Shown: piece by piece, positions 49,885-59,600 of the stretch
Numbering within the stretch: the first letter of the stretch is position 1
Layout: every line of letters begins with the position of its first letter
DNA from: JAQUQI01 sp041650035
GTDB lineage: Bacteria; Omnitrophota; Gorgyraeia; JABMRG01
Assembly: GCA_041650035.1 (NCBI GenBank)
Contig: JBAZLY010000003.1
Span: 1-64,000 of the forward strand
DNA length: 64,000 nt
Direction: 5' to 3'
The notes under the pieces: generated by a model
What the model was told of the DNA's origin: nothing
The model's database searches: none
Seen by the model: the letters and a program-made list of their open reading frames with translations, nothing else
Translations under genes and position numbers: made by a program

Positions 49885-51258
49885 ATGTCTCAAATACTTG
49901 ACGGCTCATGGGATAATGTTTTGCGCTGCGTTCGCAAGCAGATAAGCCCACAAAGCTACGAAACATGGTTTGCCCCGACAAAACAAGTATCCTGCGGGCC
50001 TGATTTCATTGCTGTGGAGGTGCCTAACACCTTTTTTAAAGACTGGCTGGTTGAACATTATTCCAGTCATATAAACGACGCCCTAAAAACCCTTGACAAA
50101 ACGCATATCAACATCACGTATCAAACCCAGGCCACCCAGACCAACGTTGAGCGGCCTGCGGCCTCGGAGCAGGATAAGCGCGGCGGGTTCCGTCTATTCC
50201 AAAATCCTTTTGACCGCGGCACGGCGCAAAGGGATTTTAGCTTCAACCCCCGCTATACGTTTGGCGGTTTTGTTATAGGGGGTTGTAACAGGTTTGCGCA
50301 CGCGGCAGCATTCGCCGTTGCCGAATCTCCTGCAAAATCCTATAACCCTTTATTTATATATGGCGGGGTTGGGCTCGGTAAAACACATTTAATGCAGGCT
50401 ATAGGCCAGCACACTTTATTAAAACATCCAAAACTAAAGATTGCCTATATGTCCAGTGAAAAATTTACCAATCAGCTTATTAGCGCCATACAAAACAGGA
50501 CTACTCAACAGTTTAAAGATAGATACAGATATCTTGACATCTTAATGGTTGATGATATTCAATTCTTGTCAGGTAAAGAATCAACTCAGGAAGAGTTTTT
50601 TCACACATTCAACGCGCTGTACGATTCCCACAAACAGATCATCCTGTCGAGCGACCGGCCACCCAAGGAAATCCCATCTTTAGAGAACAGGCTTGTTTCC
50701 CGCTTTGAATGGGGTCTAGTAACAGATATTCAACCTCCTGATATAGAAACAAGAGTGGCTATTTTGAGAAAAAAATTAGAGTGCTCCAGCGCACGGGTTC
50801 CGGATGATGTGTTATCTTATATAGCCACGAACATAAAAAGTAATATCCGTGAGTTGGAGGGGGCCTTAATCCGGGTAATAGCTTACGCGTCATTGGTCGG
50901 GTGTGAGATATCTGTGGATTCCGTAAAGGAGGTGTTGCAGGAATCGGATAATAAAAAGATTTTGGAGATTTCTATTGATAAAATACAGCGGGTTGTGGCA
51001 GAATACTTCACTATAGGCGCCAGTTCCATGCGCGCTAAAAAAAGAACTAGGCAATTAGCCTTCCCGCGCCAGATCGCTATGTATTTAGCGCGCGAACTTA
51101 CAAAAACACCACTAACAGAGATAGGTGGGTTTTTTGGAGGAAGGGATCACACAACAATATTGCATGCCTGTAATAAGATTGAAAAAGAAATGGAGATAAA
51201 CACACATTTTAAACAGATGGTAGAAAATCTTGCAACACAAATAAAATCAACGGATTAA
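49885..51258 (+). CDS. dnaA: Chromosomal replication initiator DnaA
   Basis: The 457-residue initiator has domain I (WDNVLRCVRKQISPQSYETWF), the AAA+ domain with Walker A GGVGLGKTHLMQAI near residue 160, Walker B ILMVDDIQFLSGKESTQEEFFHTFN and the arginine-finger region. Domain IV has the box-binding motif GGRDHTTILHACNKI. ATG 49885 fits the domain I start; an in-frame TTG at 49837 adds 16 unrelated residues. A DnaA-box-like site overlaps the start codon, which would permit autoregulation. Confidence 0.97.
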   Translation: MSQILDGSWDNVLRCVRKQISPQSYETWFAPTKQVSCGPDFIAVEVPNTFFKDWLVEHYSSHINDALKTLDKTHINITYQTQATQTNVERPAASEQDKRGGFRLFQNPFDRGTAQRDFSFNPRYTFGGFVIGGCNRFAHAAAFAVAESPAKSYNPLFIYGGVGLGKTHLMQAIGQHTLLKHPKLKIAYMSSEKFTNQLISAIQNRTTQQFKDRYRYLDILMVDDIQFLSGKESTQEEFFHTFNALYDSHKQIILSSDRPPKEIPSLENRLVSRFEWGLVTDIQPPDIETRVAILRKKLECSSARVPDDVLSYIATNIKSNIRELEGALIRVIAYASLVGCEISVDSVKEVLQESDNKKILEISIDKIQRVVAEYFTIGASSMRAKKRTRQLAFPRQIAMYLARELTKTPLTEIGGFFGGRDHTTILHACNKIEKEMEINTHFKQMVENLATQIKSTD

Positions 51259-51343
51259 AAAAATATACACTTATAAACAGGGCTTACTATATTTACTATA
51301 TAATTTAATTAAATAAATAATAGTAATAACAGGCGGTGTGGAT
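51259..51343 (+). other. AT-rich spacer between dnaA and dnaN
   Basis: The 85 bp are mostly A and T (TATATTTACTATATAATTTAATTAAATAA region) and include TTATAAACA, a loose DnaA-box match. It could be a DNA-unwinding element or simply the dnaN leader. Confidence 0.35.
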
Positions 51344-52438
51344 ATGAGGATAACTATTCAAAAACAATTGCTATTAGAATCACTACAAGCAGTTATGGGG
51401 GCTGTTGCTGCGAAAAACACACTGCCTATACTATCAAACATCCTGTTTGAAGCCGACAACAACACTATAAGCATTACAGCAACAGACCTGGATATAGGTA
51501 TTACACATACACAAGAGGCTAATATCACCGAGCAAGGGTCTACAACTATACCCGCTAAAAGATTTCAGGATATTATAAAAGAATTTCCTAATGAAGAAAT
51601 ACAAATAACAACAAAAAAGAATAACACTGTGTCAATTACCGCAAAACACGCAGCGTATAAGATTTTAACGACACCGAAAGAGGAATTCCCTAATATACCG
51701 ACAAAACAAAACGCCCAAACGATTACAATAGAACAAAAAATATTAAAACAGATGCTGGTATATACGGTGTTCGCGATGAGTAAAGAAGAGACAAGATATG
51801 TTCTTAATGGTGTTTGTGTAGAGATAGAGCCGAACAGTATACAAATAATCGCTACCGACGGCAGGCGTTTGGCGATAATCAAAAAACCACACAAATCCGA
51901 GATTAAAGAGAACAAGACCATTATTATACCGTCTAAAACCGTGCAGGAGGTGTTTAAAACCCTGAAAGACGAGGGTGTTGTTGATATGAAGTTGACACCT
52001 AATCAGGCCGTGTTTCGTGTTGGCAATACAAACATCGTATCCAGACTAATAGAAGGGGAATATCCGAACTATAAACAGGCGATCCCAAAAAAATCAGACA
52101 ATACCCTTGTCGCCGACAAATCACTGCTTATACCGTCCATAAAAAGAGCGAGCCTGTTAACAACGGCCGAATCCCAGGCTATAAAATTACACCTTACGAA
52201 AAACAGGCTTGTGATTAGCAAGACAACGCCGGAGGTAGGTGAGGCCACGGAGGATATTGAGGTATTATATTCAGGCATTGAGATGCAGATAGGTTTTAAC
52301 CCGGCGTACTTGCTGGATGTGTTAAAAAATATCGAAGAAGAGAGGGTGGAGATTGAGTTTACCGGTCCTGAAAAACCCGCGGTGTTAAGAATAAGAGATG
52401 AATATGTGTATATCGTTTTGCCTATGCAGATAGCGTAA
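51344..52438 (+). CDS. dnaN: DNA polymerase III beta sliding clamp
   Basis: The 364-residue clamp has three repeated domains: MRITIQKQLLLESLQAVMGAVAAKNTLPILSNIL, then a middle domain with TDGRRLAIIKKP, and a third ending EYVYIVLPMQIA. The C-terminal VLPMQIA is close to the conserved MPMRL ending. ATG 51344 was chosen; GTG 51338 lies in frame two codons earlier. It follows dnaA as in most bacteria. Confidence 0.97.
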   Translation: MRITIQKQLLLESLQAVMGAVAAKNTLPILSNILFEADNNTISITATDLDIGITHTQEANITEQGSTTIPAKRFQDIIKEFPNEEIQITTKKNNTVSITAKHAAYKILTTPKEEFPNIPTKQNAQTITIEQKILKQMLVYTVFAMSKEETRYVLNGVCVEIEPNSIQIIATDGRRLAIIKKPHKSEIKENKTIIIPSKTVQEVFKTLKDEGVVDMKLTPNQAVFRVGNTNIVSRLIEGEYPNYKQAIPKKSDNTLVADKSLLIPSIKRASLLTTAESQAIKLHLTKNRLVISKTTPEVGEATEDIEVLYSGIEMQIGFNPAYLLDVLKNIEEERVEIEFTGPEKPAVLRIRDEYVYIVLPMQIA

Positions 52439-52444
52439 ATTAAC

Positions 52445-52741
52445 ATGCCCGGTATAAAACCCGTTCAGATAAAAGATATAATACGGTCCGCGGTAGACAA
52501 GGCCCGCGCAGCACAGAAAGGCACGGATGATCTGCGCAAGGCGTGGCAGTCTGCGGCCGGTAATGAAGCGGCGGCGCATTCATACCCCCGGAAAAAAAAC
52601 GGAGATACCGTAGTGATAGTTGTGGATAGCTCTGTGTGGATGCATTATCTGCACTGTAACAAGAATGTTATAGAAAACAAGCTGGCTGTGTTTTTGGCGA
52701 CGGGCAAAGGTGTTCATATTAAATTAATGGCAGGAGAATAA
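52445..52741 (+). CDS. dciA: DciA-family (DUF721) helicase-loading protein
   Basis: The 98-residue protein fits DUF721/DciA: it has IKDIIRSAVDKA, LRKAWQSAAGNEAAAHSYPRK and VVIVVDSSVWMHYLHCNKNVIENKLAVFL, the last part being the conserved KH-like fold. DciA loads the replicative helicase DnaB in bacteria without DnaC. Its place between dnaN and gyrB, where many bacteria have recF, agrees; no recF was found here. It ends one base before gyrB. Confidence 0.8.
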   Translation: MPGIKPVQIKDIIRSAVDKARAAQKGTDDLRKAWQSAAGNEAAAHSYPRKKNGDTVVIVVDSSVWMHYLHCNKNVIENKLAVFLATGKGVHIKLMAGE

Positions 52742-52742
52742 G

Positions 52743-55274
52743 GTGACTACGCAGACAAAAAAGAAAACAAAACAACCGGCACCGGAGCAATTGTCCAGCC
52801 AGGATGGGACGCAATCGACCCGCTATGACGCGACCAAGATACAGGTGTTGGAGGGGATAGAAGCGGTAAGGCAGCGCCCTGCCATGTATATCGGGGATAC
52901 AGGCGTAAGGGGCCTTCACCATCTTGTCTTTGAGGTGACCGACAACAGTATTGATGAGGCTATGGCGGGATACTGCTCCAATATTGATGTTATTATCCGC
53001 GCGGATAACAGTGTGACGGTCGTTGACGATGGCAGGGGGATACCCGTTGACATGCACAAGGGACAGAAGAAACCGGCTGTAGAGGTTGTATTAACAACGC
53101 TGCACGCGGGCGGCAAATTTGACCACAGGATGTATAAGGTGTCCGGCGGGCTGCACGGTGTTGGTGTCAGCGTTGTCAATGCCTTGTCGGATTGGCTTGA
53201 GGTTGAGGTGCGCAGGAACGGTAAGGTGTATCATCAGAGGTATAAAAAAGGCCGCACTGCCAGCAAGTTGACTGTTATAGGCACAAGCCATAAGACGGGC
53301 ACGCAGGTCACCTTTAAACCCGATGCCGGGATATTTACGCGGAGCACTGAATTTAGCCTCGAAACGCTGTCTACCCGCATGAGAGAGTTAGCCTTCTTAA
53401 ATAAGGGTGTCCAGATAACAATAAAAGATGAACGTTGCGAAAAAGAGGAGAGGTTTAAATTTGACGGCGGTATCGTATCTTTCGTGGAGCACCTGAACAA
53501 AAACAAAAACCCCTTGCACAAGAAACCTATTTATTTTCAGCGAGAAAAAGACAACGTTGTTGTTGAGGTTGCTATGCAGTATAACGACAACTACGCGGAG
53601 ACGCTTTTTACCTTTGCTAATAATATTAACACCATCGAAGGGGGGACTCATTTAAGCGGTTTTAAATCAGCCTTAACGCGAGTGGCGAACCAGTATTGCA
53701 AAAACAAAAAACTGCTCAAGGATTCCGACGCGAGCCTGTCAGGGGATGATATAAGAGAAGGTCTTACGGCGGTTATAAGCGTTAAGATAGCCAGCCCGCA
53801 ATTTGAAGGGCAGACCAAGACCAAGCTCGGTAACGCTGATGTTGAAGGAGTCGTTGCTTCTATGGTGAACGATTCGTTGAGTAGTTACTTTGAAGAAAAC
53901 CCGACAATCGCCAACAAGGTTATTGAAAAGGCCACGGTGGCCGCTAGGGCCAGAGAAGCGGCGCGCAAGGCCCGCGATCTAACCAGACGTAAAGGTGCCT
54001 TGGAATCGTCGGGGCTGCCGGGCAAGCTATCCGATTGTTCGGAAACAGACGCTTCAATGTGCGAGGTATATCTTGTGGAAGGAGATAGTGCTGGTGGCAG
54101 CGCCAGGCAGGGCCGCGACAGGCGCTTCCAGGCCATATTACCCTTAAAGGGGAAGATCTTGAATGTGGAAAAGGCCCGCCTGGACAAGGTGCTTTCGAAC
54201 GAAGAAATCAGGACCATAATTACTGCCCTTGGCTGTGGTATCGGGGCCGAATTCAACGCGGAACGCCTAAGATATCACAAGATTATTCTTATGGCTGATG
54301 CCGATGTTGACGGATCGCATATACGTACACTTTTACTTACATTGTTTTATCGGCAGATGCCGAAACTTCTCGAAGATGGGAAGATTTATATAGCCCAGCC
54401 CCCTTTGTATAAAGTCAAACGCGGTAAACGTGAGGAATATATACAAACAGAGACGGAGATGGATTCCCTTTTGCTGGATATGGGGACAGATGACCTGGTC
54501 TTGTCAAAACTCAATCCCAAGTTGGAATTGACTAAGAAGCAGACGCGAGATCTCTGCGCTACCTTGATCCAGGTGGCACAAATCAGTAAGGCTATTGAGA
54601 GAAAAGGGGTTAAATTTACTCAATATTTGGCAATGTCGCAGGTGAAAACCCAAAAATTACCTATTTTTAGGGTTAAAGTGGAGGGGCAAGTGTTTTTTGC
54701 CTATTCGGATGTGGAGCTGGCAAAGATCATAAGGGATTACGAGAAGACAAGCGGCAAGACCCTGGAGATGCATCATGACACTGATAAAGAAGCCCCCACA
54801 TCCAAGGACATCGATGTGGTGGAATTTTTCGAGGCGGAAACACTCTCCCAGGCCATTTCCAGTCTCGGCAAGCTTGGGCTCTCATTGATTGATTCGTACG
54901 AGCCGCAAATTATTGACGCGGATAGCGTTCGGAAAAAGAAAAAGCAGACAGATATCCCGTCCCAGCCCATACTGCATTTCCAGGCAGACGGGCAGGCCAC
55001 TCCGATATATAGTCTTAAGGAATTAATAAGCGCGATCAAGAACCGCGCTAAGCACGGCATGATTATCCAACGCTACAAAGGTTTAGGTGAGATGAACCCT
55101 GGGCAGCTGTGGGAGACAACTATGGATCCGGCAAGGAGGACATTATTGTCTGTCGCGCTTGAAGACGCGGTTAAGGCCAACGAGATGTTCACGATACTTA
55201 TGGGCGATGCTGTTGAACCCAGGCGTGATTTTATTGAAAAACATGCCAGGGAAGTGACCAATTTGGATATTTGA
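52743..55274 (+). CDS. gyrB: DNA gyrase subunit B, long form
   Basis: The 843-residue subunit starts with GTG (AGGAG six bases upstream). It has the GHKL ATPase (EVTDNSIDEAMAGYC, VDDGRGIPVDMH, GLHGVGVSVVNALS), TOPRIM motifs EGDSAGG near residue 446 and DADVDGSHIRTLLLTL near 518. The terminal domain carries RYKGLGEMNPGQLWETTMDP. Between about residues 575 and 740 lies an insertion of the kind known in gammaproteobacterial GyrB but with little obvious likeness to it. The first 27 residues are a polar extension. Confidence 0.97.
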   Translation: MTTQTKKKTKQPAPEQLSSQDGTQSTRYDATKIQVLEGIEAVRQRPAMYIGDTGVRGLHHLVFEVTDNSIDEAMAGYCSNIDVIIRADNSVTVVDDGRGIPVDMHKGQKKPAVEVVLTTLHAGGKFDHRMYKVSGGLHGVGVSVVNALSDWLEVEVRRNGKVYHQRYKKGRTASKLTVIGTSHKTGTQVTFKPDAGIFTRSTEFSLETLSTRMRELAFLNKGVQITIKDERCEKEERFKFDGGIVSFVEHLNKNKNPLHKKPIYFQREKDNVVVEVAMQYNDNYAETLFTFANNINTIEGGTHLSGFKSALTRVANQYCKNKKLLKDSDASLSGDDIREGLTAVISVKIASPQFEGQTKTKLGNADVEGVVASMVNDSLSSYFEENPTIANKVIEKATVAARAREAARKARDLTRRKGALESSGLPGKLSDCSETDASMCEVYLVEGDSAGGSARQGRDRRFQAILPLKGKILNVEKARLDKVLSNEEIRTIITALGCGIGAEFNAERLRYHKIILMADADVDGSHIRTLLLTLFYRQMPKLLEDGKIYIAQPPLYKVKRGKREEYIQTETEMDSLLLDMGTDDLVLSKLNPKLELTKKQTRDLCATLIQVAQISKAIERKGVKFTQYLAMSQVKTQKLPIFRVKVEGQVFFAYSDVELAKIIRDYEKTSGKTLEMHHDTDKEAPTSKDIDVVEFFEAETLSQAISSLGKLGLSLIDSYEPQIIDADSVRKKKKQTDIPSQPILHFQADGQATPIYSLKELISAIKNRAKHGMIIQRYKGLGEMNPGQLWETTMDPARRTLLSVALEDAVKANEMFTILMGDAVEPRRDFIEKHAREVTNLDI

Positions 55275-55329
55275 CCACGGCACCGCCAACATGCCGGCTA
55301 AATATGCGTATTAACTTAAGGATATTAGA

Positions 55330-57765
55330 ATGTACACACAGGGTGAAAAGATAGCCAAGCGTTATGTAGAGGATGAAATAAAGGATTCTTATATTAATTA
55401 CGCTATGAGTGTGATTGTCGGCCGCGCTTTGCCCGACGCAAGGGACGGCTTAAAGCCTGTTCAGCGCAGGATTCTTTATGCTATGCACGGATTAAATCTG
55501 CAAAAGTCCAAACCGTACAAAAAGAGCGCGCGTATAGTCGGTGACTGTCTGGGCAGATATCATCCGCACGGCGATGCCTCCGTATATGACGCGCTGGTGC
55601 GTATGGTGCAGGATTTCTCTCTGCGTTATCCGCTTGTAGACGGCCAGGGCAACTGGGGTTCTGTTGATGGCGATCCTGCCGCGGCTATGAGATATACCGA
55701 GGCACGTATGGCGGCTATTACCGATGAACTGCTGGCCGACATCGACAAGGAAACGGTGAATTTTACTCCCAATTTTGACGAGTCGCTTACCGAGCCGGTT
55801 ATACTGCCCTCGGCCTTGCCGACATTATTGGTTAATGGCTGCAGCGGTATCGCTGTTGGCATGGCAACAAATATGCCGCCCCATAATCTTACAGAAACGA
55901 CGAACGCCCTGATGAAGGTGATCGATGACCCGCAGGTCGATTTAAGCGGGCTCATGAAGATCGTAAGGGGCCCTGATTTCCCGACGGGTGCTACCATTTG
56001 CGGTAAGACGGGGATAAGAAACGCCTACGAGACAGGCCGCGGTATTATTAAGTTGCACGCCCGGGCGCAGATAGAGGAGCAAAAATCAGGAAAAAGCGCT
56101 ATTATTGTGACTGAATTGCCGTATCAGGTAAATAAGACAAACCTGATAGAATCTATCGCCAGGCTCGTATCCGATAAACGGATAGAAGGGATATCGGATA
56201 TACGTGACGAATCGGACAAGGATGGTATCAGGATCGTGATAGAATTAAAGCGCGATTACCCCGCCCAGGTGATCCTGAACCAGTTGTATAAACACACACA
56301 ACTTGCATCGACATTCGGGATTATTATGCTTGCCCTGGTGAACAACCAGCCGAGGGTGTTGAACCTGCGCCAGATGCTTGACCTGTATATCGAACACCGC
56401 AAGGATATTATCAGAAGAAGGACTGACTTTTTACTGCGCAGGGCCCAGGAAAGGGCCCATATACTCGAGGGGCTGAAGATTGCGCTTGATCATATAGACA
56501 AGATTATTAAAGCTATACGGTCGGCCAAGGACACACACGCCGCCAAGCACGCCCTTGTGGACAATTTTGAATTAAGCCCCAGGCAAGCGCAGGCCATACT
56601 TGAGATGCAATTACAGCGCCTGACTGCCCTCGAGCGCAGCAAGATAGAAGCGGAGTATGTGGAGTTATTGAAAAAGATACAGGAATATGAAGCAATCCTG
56701 GCCAGCGATACCCGCATACTTTCTATTATAAAGACTGAATTGCTGGAGATGCAGAAGAAATATGGCGATGATAGGCGCACCGATATCGTTGCGGAGATAG
56801 AGGACCTGAAAATAGAGGACCTAATAGCTGAAGAAGATGTAGTTATAACGATAAGCCATGGCGGGTACATTAAACGCCTTCCCGTCAGCGCTTATAGGCG
56901 CCAGAAGCGCGGGGGTAAAGGTGTTGTAGGCGCGGAATTGAAAGAAGAAGACTTTGCCGAACACCTGTTTATCGCTACTACGCATGAACACATACTTTTT
57001 TTCAGCAATATTGGCAAGGCCTATATGTTAAAGGTGCATGAGATCCCGCAGGCGGGCAGGGCATCCAAGGGCAAGGCGATAGTCAATGTCTTGCAGCTTG
57101 CCCCGGGCGAATCTGTCAGTGCCTTTGTCCGGGTGAAAGACTTTAGCAGGGGTGGTTATATCTTTATGGCCACAGAGCGTGGTGTTGTTAAAAAAACCGA
57201 ACTTTCGGCATACGCCAATACCCGTAAGGGCGGCATAATAGGTATTACCATTGAAAAAGGAGACCACCTGATAGAGGCGGCCTGTACAGAAGATAAGGAT
57301 GATATAATTTTGGCTACCAAAGAAGGCAAATCTATCAGGTTTAAAACCAGTTCTATTAGGAATATGGGCCGTTCTGCCCAGGGTGTGCGCGGCATATCGC
57401 TTGGGGGAAAGGACATTGTTATCGGGATGGCGGTGGCATGCCCAGGGGCTGCCCTTTTGACAATTTCAGAGAAAGGCTTTGGTAAGAGAACGCCCCTTGA
57501 GGAATATAGGTTACAATCACGCGGCGGGAAAGGTATTATTAATATCAAAACAACAGATAAGACCGGTCTTGCCGTTGTTGTGCGCGCGGTATCTGATAGG
57601 GATGAGGTTATGCTGATTACCGAAAGCGGGACGATTGTCAGGACCCCTGTGCAGGGTATAAGATTGAGCGGGCGCTCGACGCAAGGGGTGTGTGTCATAT
57701 CCCTTAAGGATAGCAAGGATAAGGTTTCGGCCGTGGCGTCTGTGGCCGCGGAAGCTGCCGAATAG
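55330..57765 (+). CDS. gyrA: DNA gyrase subunit A
   Basis: The 811-residue subunit has SYINYAMSVIVGRALPDARDGLKPVQRRILYAM and KKSARIVGDCLGRYHPHGDASVYDALVRM. The DNA-cleaving tyrosine is Tyr122 in AAMRYTEAR. The C-terminal wheel has the GyrA box (RQKRGGKG), which marks gyrase rather than topoisomerase IV, and a second box-like SRGGKGI. With GyrB it introduces negative supercoils. AAGGA lies seven bases before the ATG. The quinolone region carries Ser in DASVYD. Confidence 0.97.
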   Translation: MYTQGEKIAKRYVEDEIKDSYINYAMSVIVGRALPDARDGLKPVQRRILYAMHGLNLQKSKPYKKSARIVGDCLGRYHPHGDASVYDALVRMVQDFSLRYPLVDGQGNWGSVDGDPAAAMRYTEARMAAITDELLADIDKETVNFTPNFDESLTEPVILPSALPTLLVNGCSGIAVGMATNMPPHNLTETTNALMKVIDDPQVDLSGLMKIVRGPDFPTGATICGKTGIRNAYETGRGIIKLHARAQIEEQKSGKSAIIVTELPYQVNKTNLIESIARLVSDKRIEGISDIRDESDKDGIRIVIELKRDYPAQVILNQLYKHTQLASTFGIIMLALVNNQPRVLNLRQMLDLYIEHRKDIIRRRTDFLLRRAQERAHILEGLKIALDHIDKIIKAIRSAKDTHAAKHALVDNFELSPRQAQAILEMQLQRLTALERSKIEAEYVELLKKIQEYEAILASDTRILSIIKTELLEMQKKYGDDRRTDIVAEIEDLKIEDLIAEEDVVITISHGGYIKRLPVSAYRRQKRGGKGVVGAELKEEDFAEHLFIATTHEHILFFSNIGKAYMLKVHEIPQAGRASKGKAIVNVLQLAPGESVSAFVRVKDFSRGGYIFMATERGVVKKTELSAYANTRKGGIIGITIEKGDHLIEAACTEDKDDIILATKEGKSIRFKTSSIRNMGRSAQGVRGISLGGKDIVIGMAVACPGAALLTISEKGFGKRTPLEEYRLQSRGGKGIINIKTTDKTGLAVVVRAVSDRDEVMLITESGTIVRTPVQGIRLSGRSTQGVCVISLKDSKDKVSAVASVAAEAAE

Positions 57766-57780
57766 TTTCAAGATATGCGT

Positions 57781-57855
57781 GGCCCTATCGTCTAGCGGTT
57801 AGGACAACGGCTTTTCGAGCCGTTTACGCGGGTTCGAGTCCCGCTGGGGTCACCA
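57781..57855 (+). tRNA. tRNA-Glu (anticodon TTC)
   Basis: The cloverleaf has acceptor GGCCCTA with TGGGGTC (two wobble pairs), anticodon stem ACGGC/GCCGT with loop TTTTCGA, T arm GCGGGTTCGAGTCCCGC, and encoded CCA. It begins 15 bp after gyrA. Confidence 0.95.
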
Positions 57856-57878
57856 TATATTTTTATCCGGGAGAAGGA

Positions 57879-59498
57879 ATGAGCGGATATCGTAGATACG
57901 CAAGTATTATCGGTTTGGTAGCATTGGTTTTTTTTGCCCTTACAGCCGGGTTAGCCTTTGGGCGTTTTTTCACGCGAGGGAATAAAAACCGCGCCGCGAT
58001 CGGGTCTCAAGGCCCCGCGGCAGGCTTGCCGCAGGCCGCTCCTGCCGCCGAGCAAGACACCGCAGAATCAAGGTCCGCCCCCGTGCTGATCAATATGCCC
58101 GAAGGCGTCGGGCATATGGTTGAAAGTTACACAGCTCCCGGCGGATCGGCAGGTATTATAATACATATACAGGATATACATACAAACTATGAAGCACAGA
58201 AGAATTTAAGCAAGATCCTGGAATCCCTTGTCAAAGAAAACCAGCTAAAATTAGTGATGGTGGAAGGCGGCTGGGGTAATGTGAATCTTTCCTACCTGCG
58301 CTCCTATGCTGACAGTAACCGCAGGCAAAGTGTAGCGGATGATTATTTAAGAGAGGGCAAGATATCCGGCGAAGAGTATCTGGATATAGTGTCTGATTAT
58401 GACATCAGGATAGAGGGTGCCGAAGATGAAGATCTTTATAGGGCCAATCTCGACACGTTTTTTGCCATAGAGGTTTTTAGGAATCAGGCAGTATCGGAAC
58501 TTAGCACGCTTAATAAAGTTATCGAAGAGATGAAGCAAAGGATCTATACGCCGCAGCTCGCGGAACTTGAGCGCGTAAAGGCCTCTTATGATAACGAAAA
58601 AATGTCCCTGGCTGAATACTATAAGTATTTGTATTCCGTGGCAGAAAGGATAAGACATAATACCTCCGCGTATCCTAATTTTCTGCGTTTTATGTCGGTG
58701 GTGGAATCGGAATCGGCCATTAAGTTTACATCAGCGGAAAAGGAACGAGCGGAGCTTATAGAACAGTTGTCTAAGACCTTGCCCAAACAGGATTTGGCCG
58801 CGCTTGTTACGAAATCACTGGAATTCAAGCTCAATAAGCTTACCCCTGTCCAATACCATGATTATCTTATAGGGATTACCCGGCAGGCGGGGCTGTCTTT
58901 GCAGAAATATAAAAATCTTGAAAAATACATAACTTATATACGCGCTCATGACAGTATTGATACCGCAGCAGTGTTCGAAGAAGCCAATGCCCTTCTCCAT
59001 GCCGCTGAATCCGCCTTGATACAGGATGCCCGCCAGCAGCGTTTGTATGATATTGCAAGGAGAGCCCAGATATTAGAGAACTTTTTGCACCTGAAACTTG
59101 TGCCCGATGATTTTTCTTATTATAAAAATAACCGTAATGACTTTGTAACAGCCGGCTGGATAGAGTTTTTGCAGCAGCAGGCACAGCGCAACAAGCTGGG
59201 GACGGCGGATATAAAACCCGCGTATACGCTTGATAAAAACCTGTCGACGCTGGTTAGATTTTACGATTTAGCCAATGACAGGGATGATGCTTTTATGCGG
59301 CACACCCTTCGGCTTATGAAGGAGGAATCGGCCTCTATCGCAGTCCTGATTGCCGGAGGTTTTCACACGCCGAATATCAAACAAAAATTTAAAGAACACT
59401 CCCTCTCTTATGTGGTGATTGCGCCATACACAAACCAGCAAACAGATATGGAGCAATACAGATATATACTGCGGTATAAATCCGGGAAAGAAGAATAA
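57879..59498 (+). CDS. Membrane-anchored protein of unknown function with two histidine motifs
   Basis: I do not recognise the family with certainty. The 539-residue product has one N-terminal helix (residues 9-29) and an Ala/Pro-rich linker to about residue 70, so most of it should lie in the periplasm. Two motifs stand out: IIIHIQDIHTNYEAQ followed by LVMVEGG near residues 93-125, and VLIAGGFHTPNI near 490. Their spacing, small residues and histidines recall the paired GxxH motifs and glutamate of the TraB/ChaN/Tiki superfamily. The middle is helical with repeated leucines and charged residues. GGGAG precedes the ATG. It lies alone between tRNA-Glu and glmS. A hydrolase-like role is only a guess. 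Confidence 0.8.
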   Translation: MSGYRRYASIIGLVALVFFALTAGLAFGRFFTRGNKNRAAIGSQGPAAGLPQAAPAAEQDTAESRSAPVLINMPEGVGHMVESYTAPGGSAGIIIHIQDIHTNYEAQKNLSKILESLVKENQLKLVMVEGGWGNVNLSYLRSYADSNRRQSVADDYLREGKISGEEYLDIVSDYDIRIEGAEDEDLYRANLDTFFAIEVFRNQAVSELSTLNKVIEEMKQRIYTPQLAELERVKASYDNEKMSLAEYYKYLYSVAERIRHNTSAYPNFLRFMSVVESESAIKFTSAEKERAELIEQLSKTLPKQDLAALVTKSLEFKLNKLTPVQYHDYLIGITRQAGLSLQKYKNLEKYITYIRAHDSIDTAAVFEEANALLHAAESALIQDARQQRLYDIARRAQILENFLHLKLVPDDFSYYKNNRNDFVTAGWIEFLQQQAQRNKLGTADIKPAYTLDKNLSTLVRFYDLANDRDDAFMRHTLRLMKEESASIAVLIAGGFHTPNIKQKFKEHSLSYVVIAPYTNQQTDMEQYRYILRYKSGKEE

Positions 59499-59523
59499 AT
59501 AGGCTGTGCCCGGGTTATGGTCA

Positions 59524-59553
59524 ACCCCGCGCCTCGGATTCGGGGTTTATCCT
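59524..59553 (+). terminator. Possible terminator after the anchored protein gene
   Basis: AACCCCG and CGGGGTT form a 7-bp stem around 11 bases, followed by TATCCTTC. The T-run is weak, so the call is tentative. Confidence 0.4.
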
Positions 59554-59564
59554 TCAAAATCACC

Positions 59565-59593
59565 TTGAACAGAAAAGGCTTATCTGTTATATT
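59565..59593 (+). promoter_or_regulatory. Promoter of glmS
   Basis: TTGAAC (59565-59570) and TATATT (59588-59593) lie 17 bp apart. The start would be near 59600, directly at the glmS ATG (59601). Confidence 0.6.
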
Positions 59594-59600
59594 ATAATCC

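Noticed and set aside
49740..51343. Cluster of DnaA boxes
   Set aside because: Only single imperfect matches were found at 49877-49885 and near 51268, not a cluster.
59499..59600. glmS ribozyme
   Set aside because: The upstream gap is too short and lacks the ribozyme core; the promoter sits directly at the start codon.
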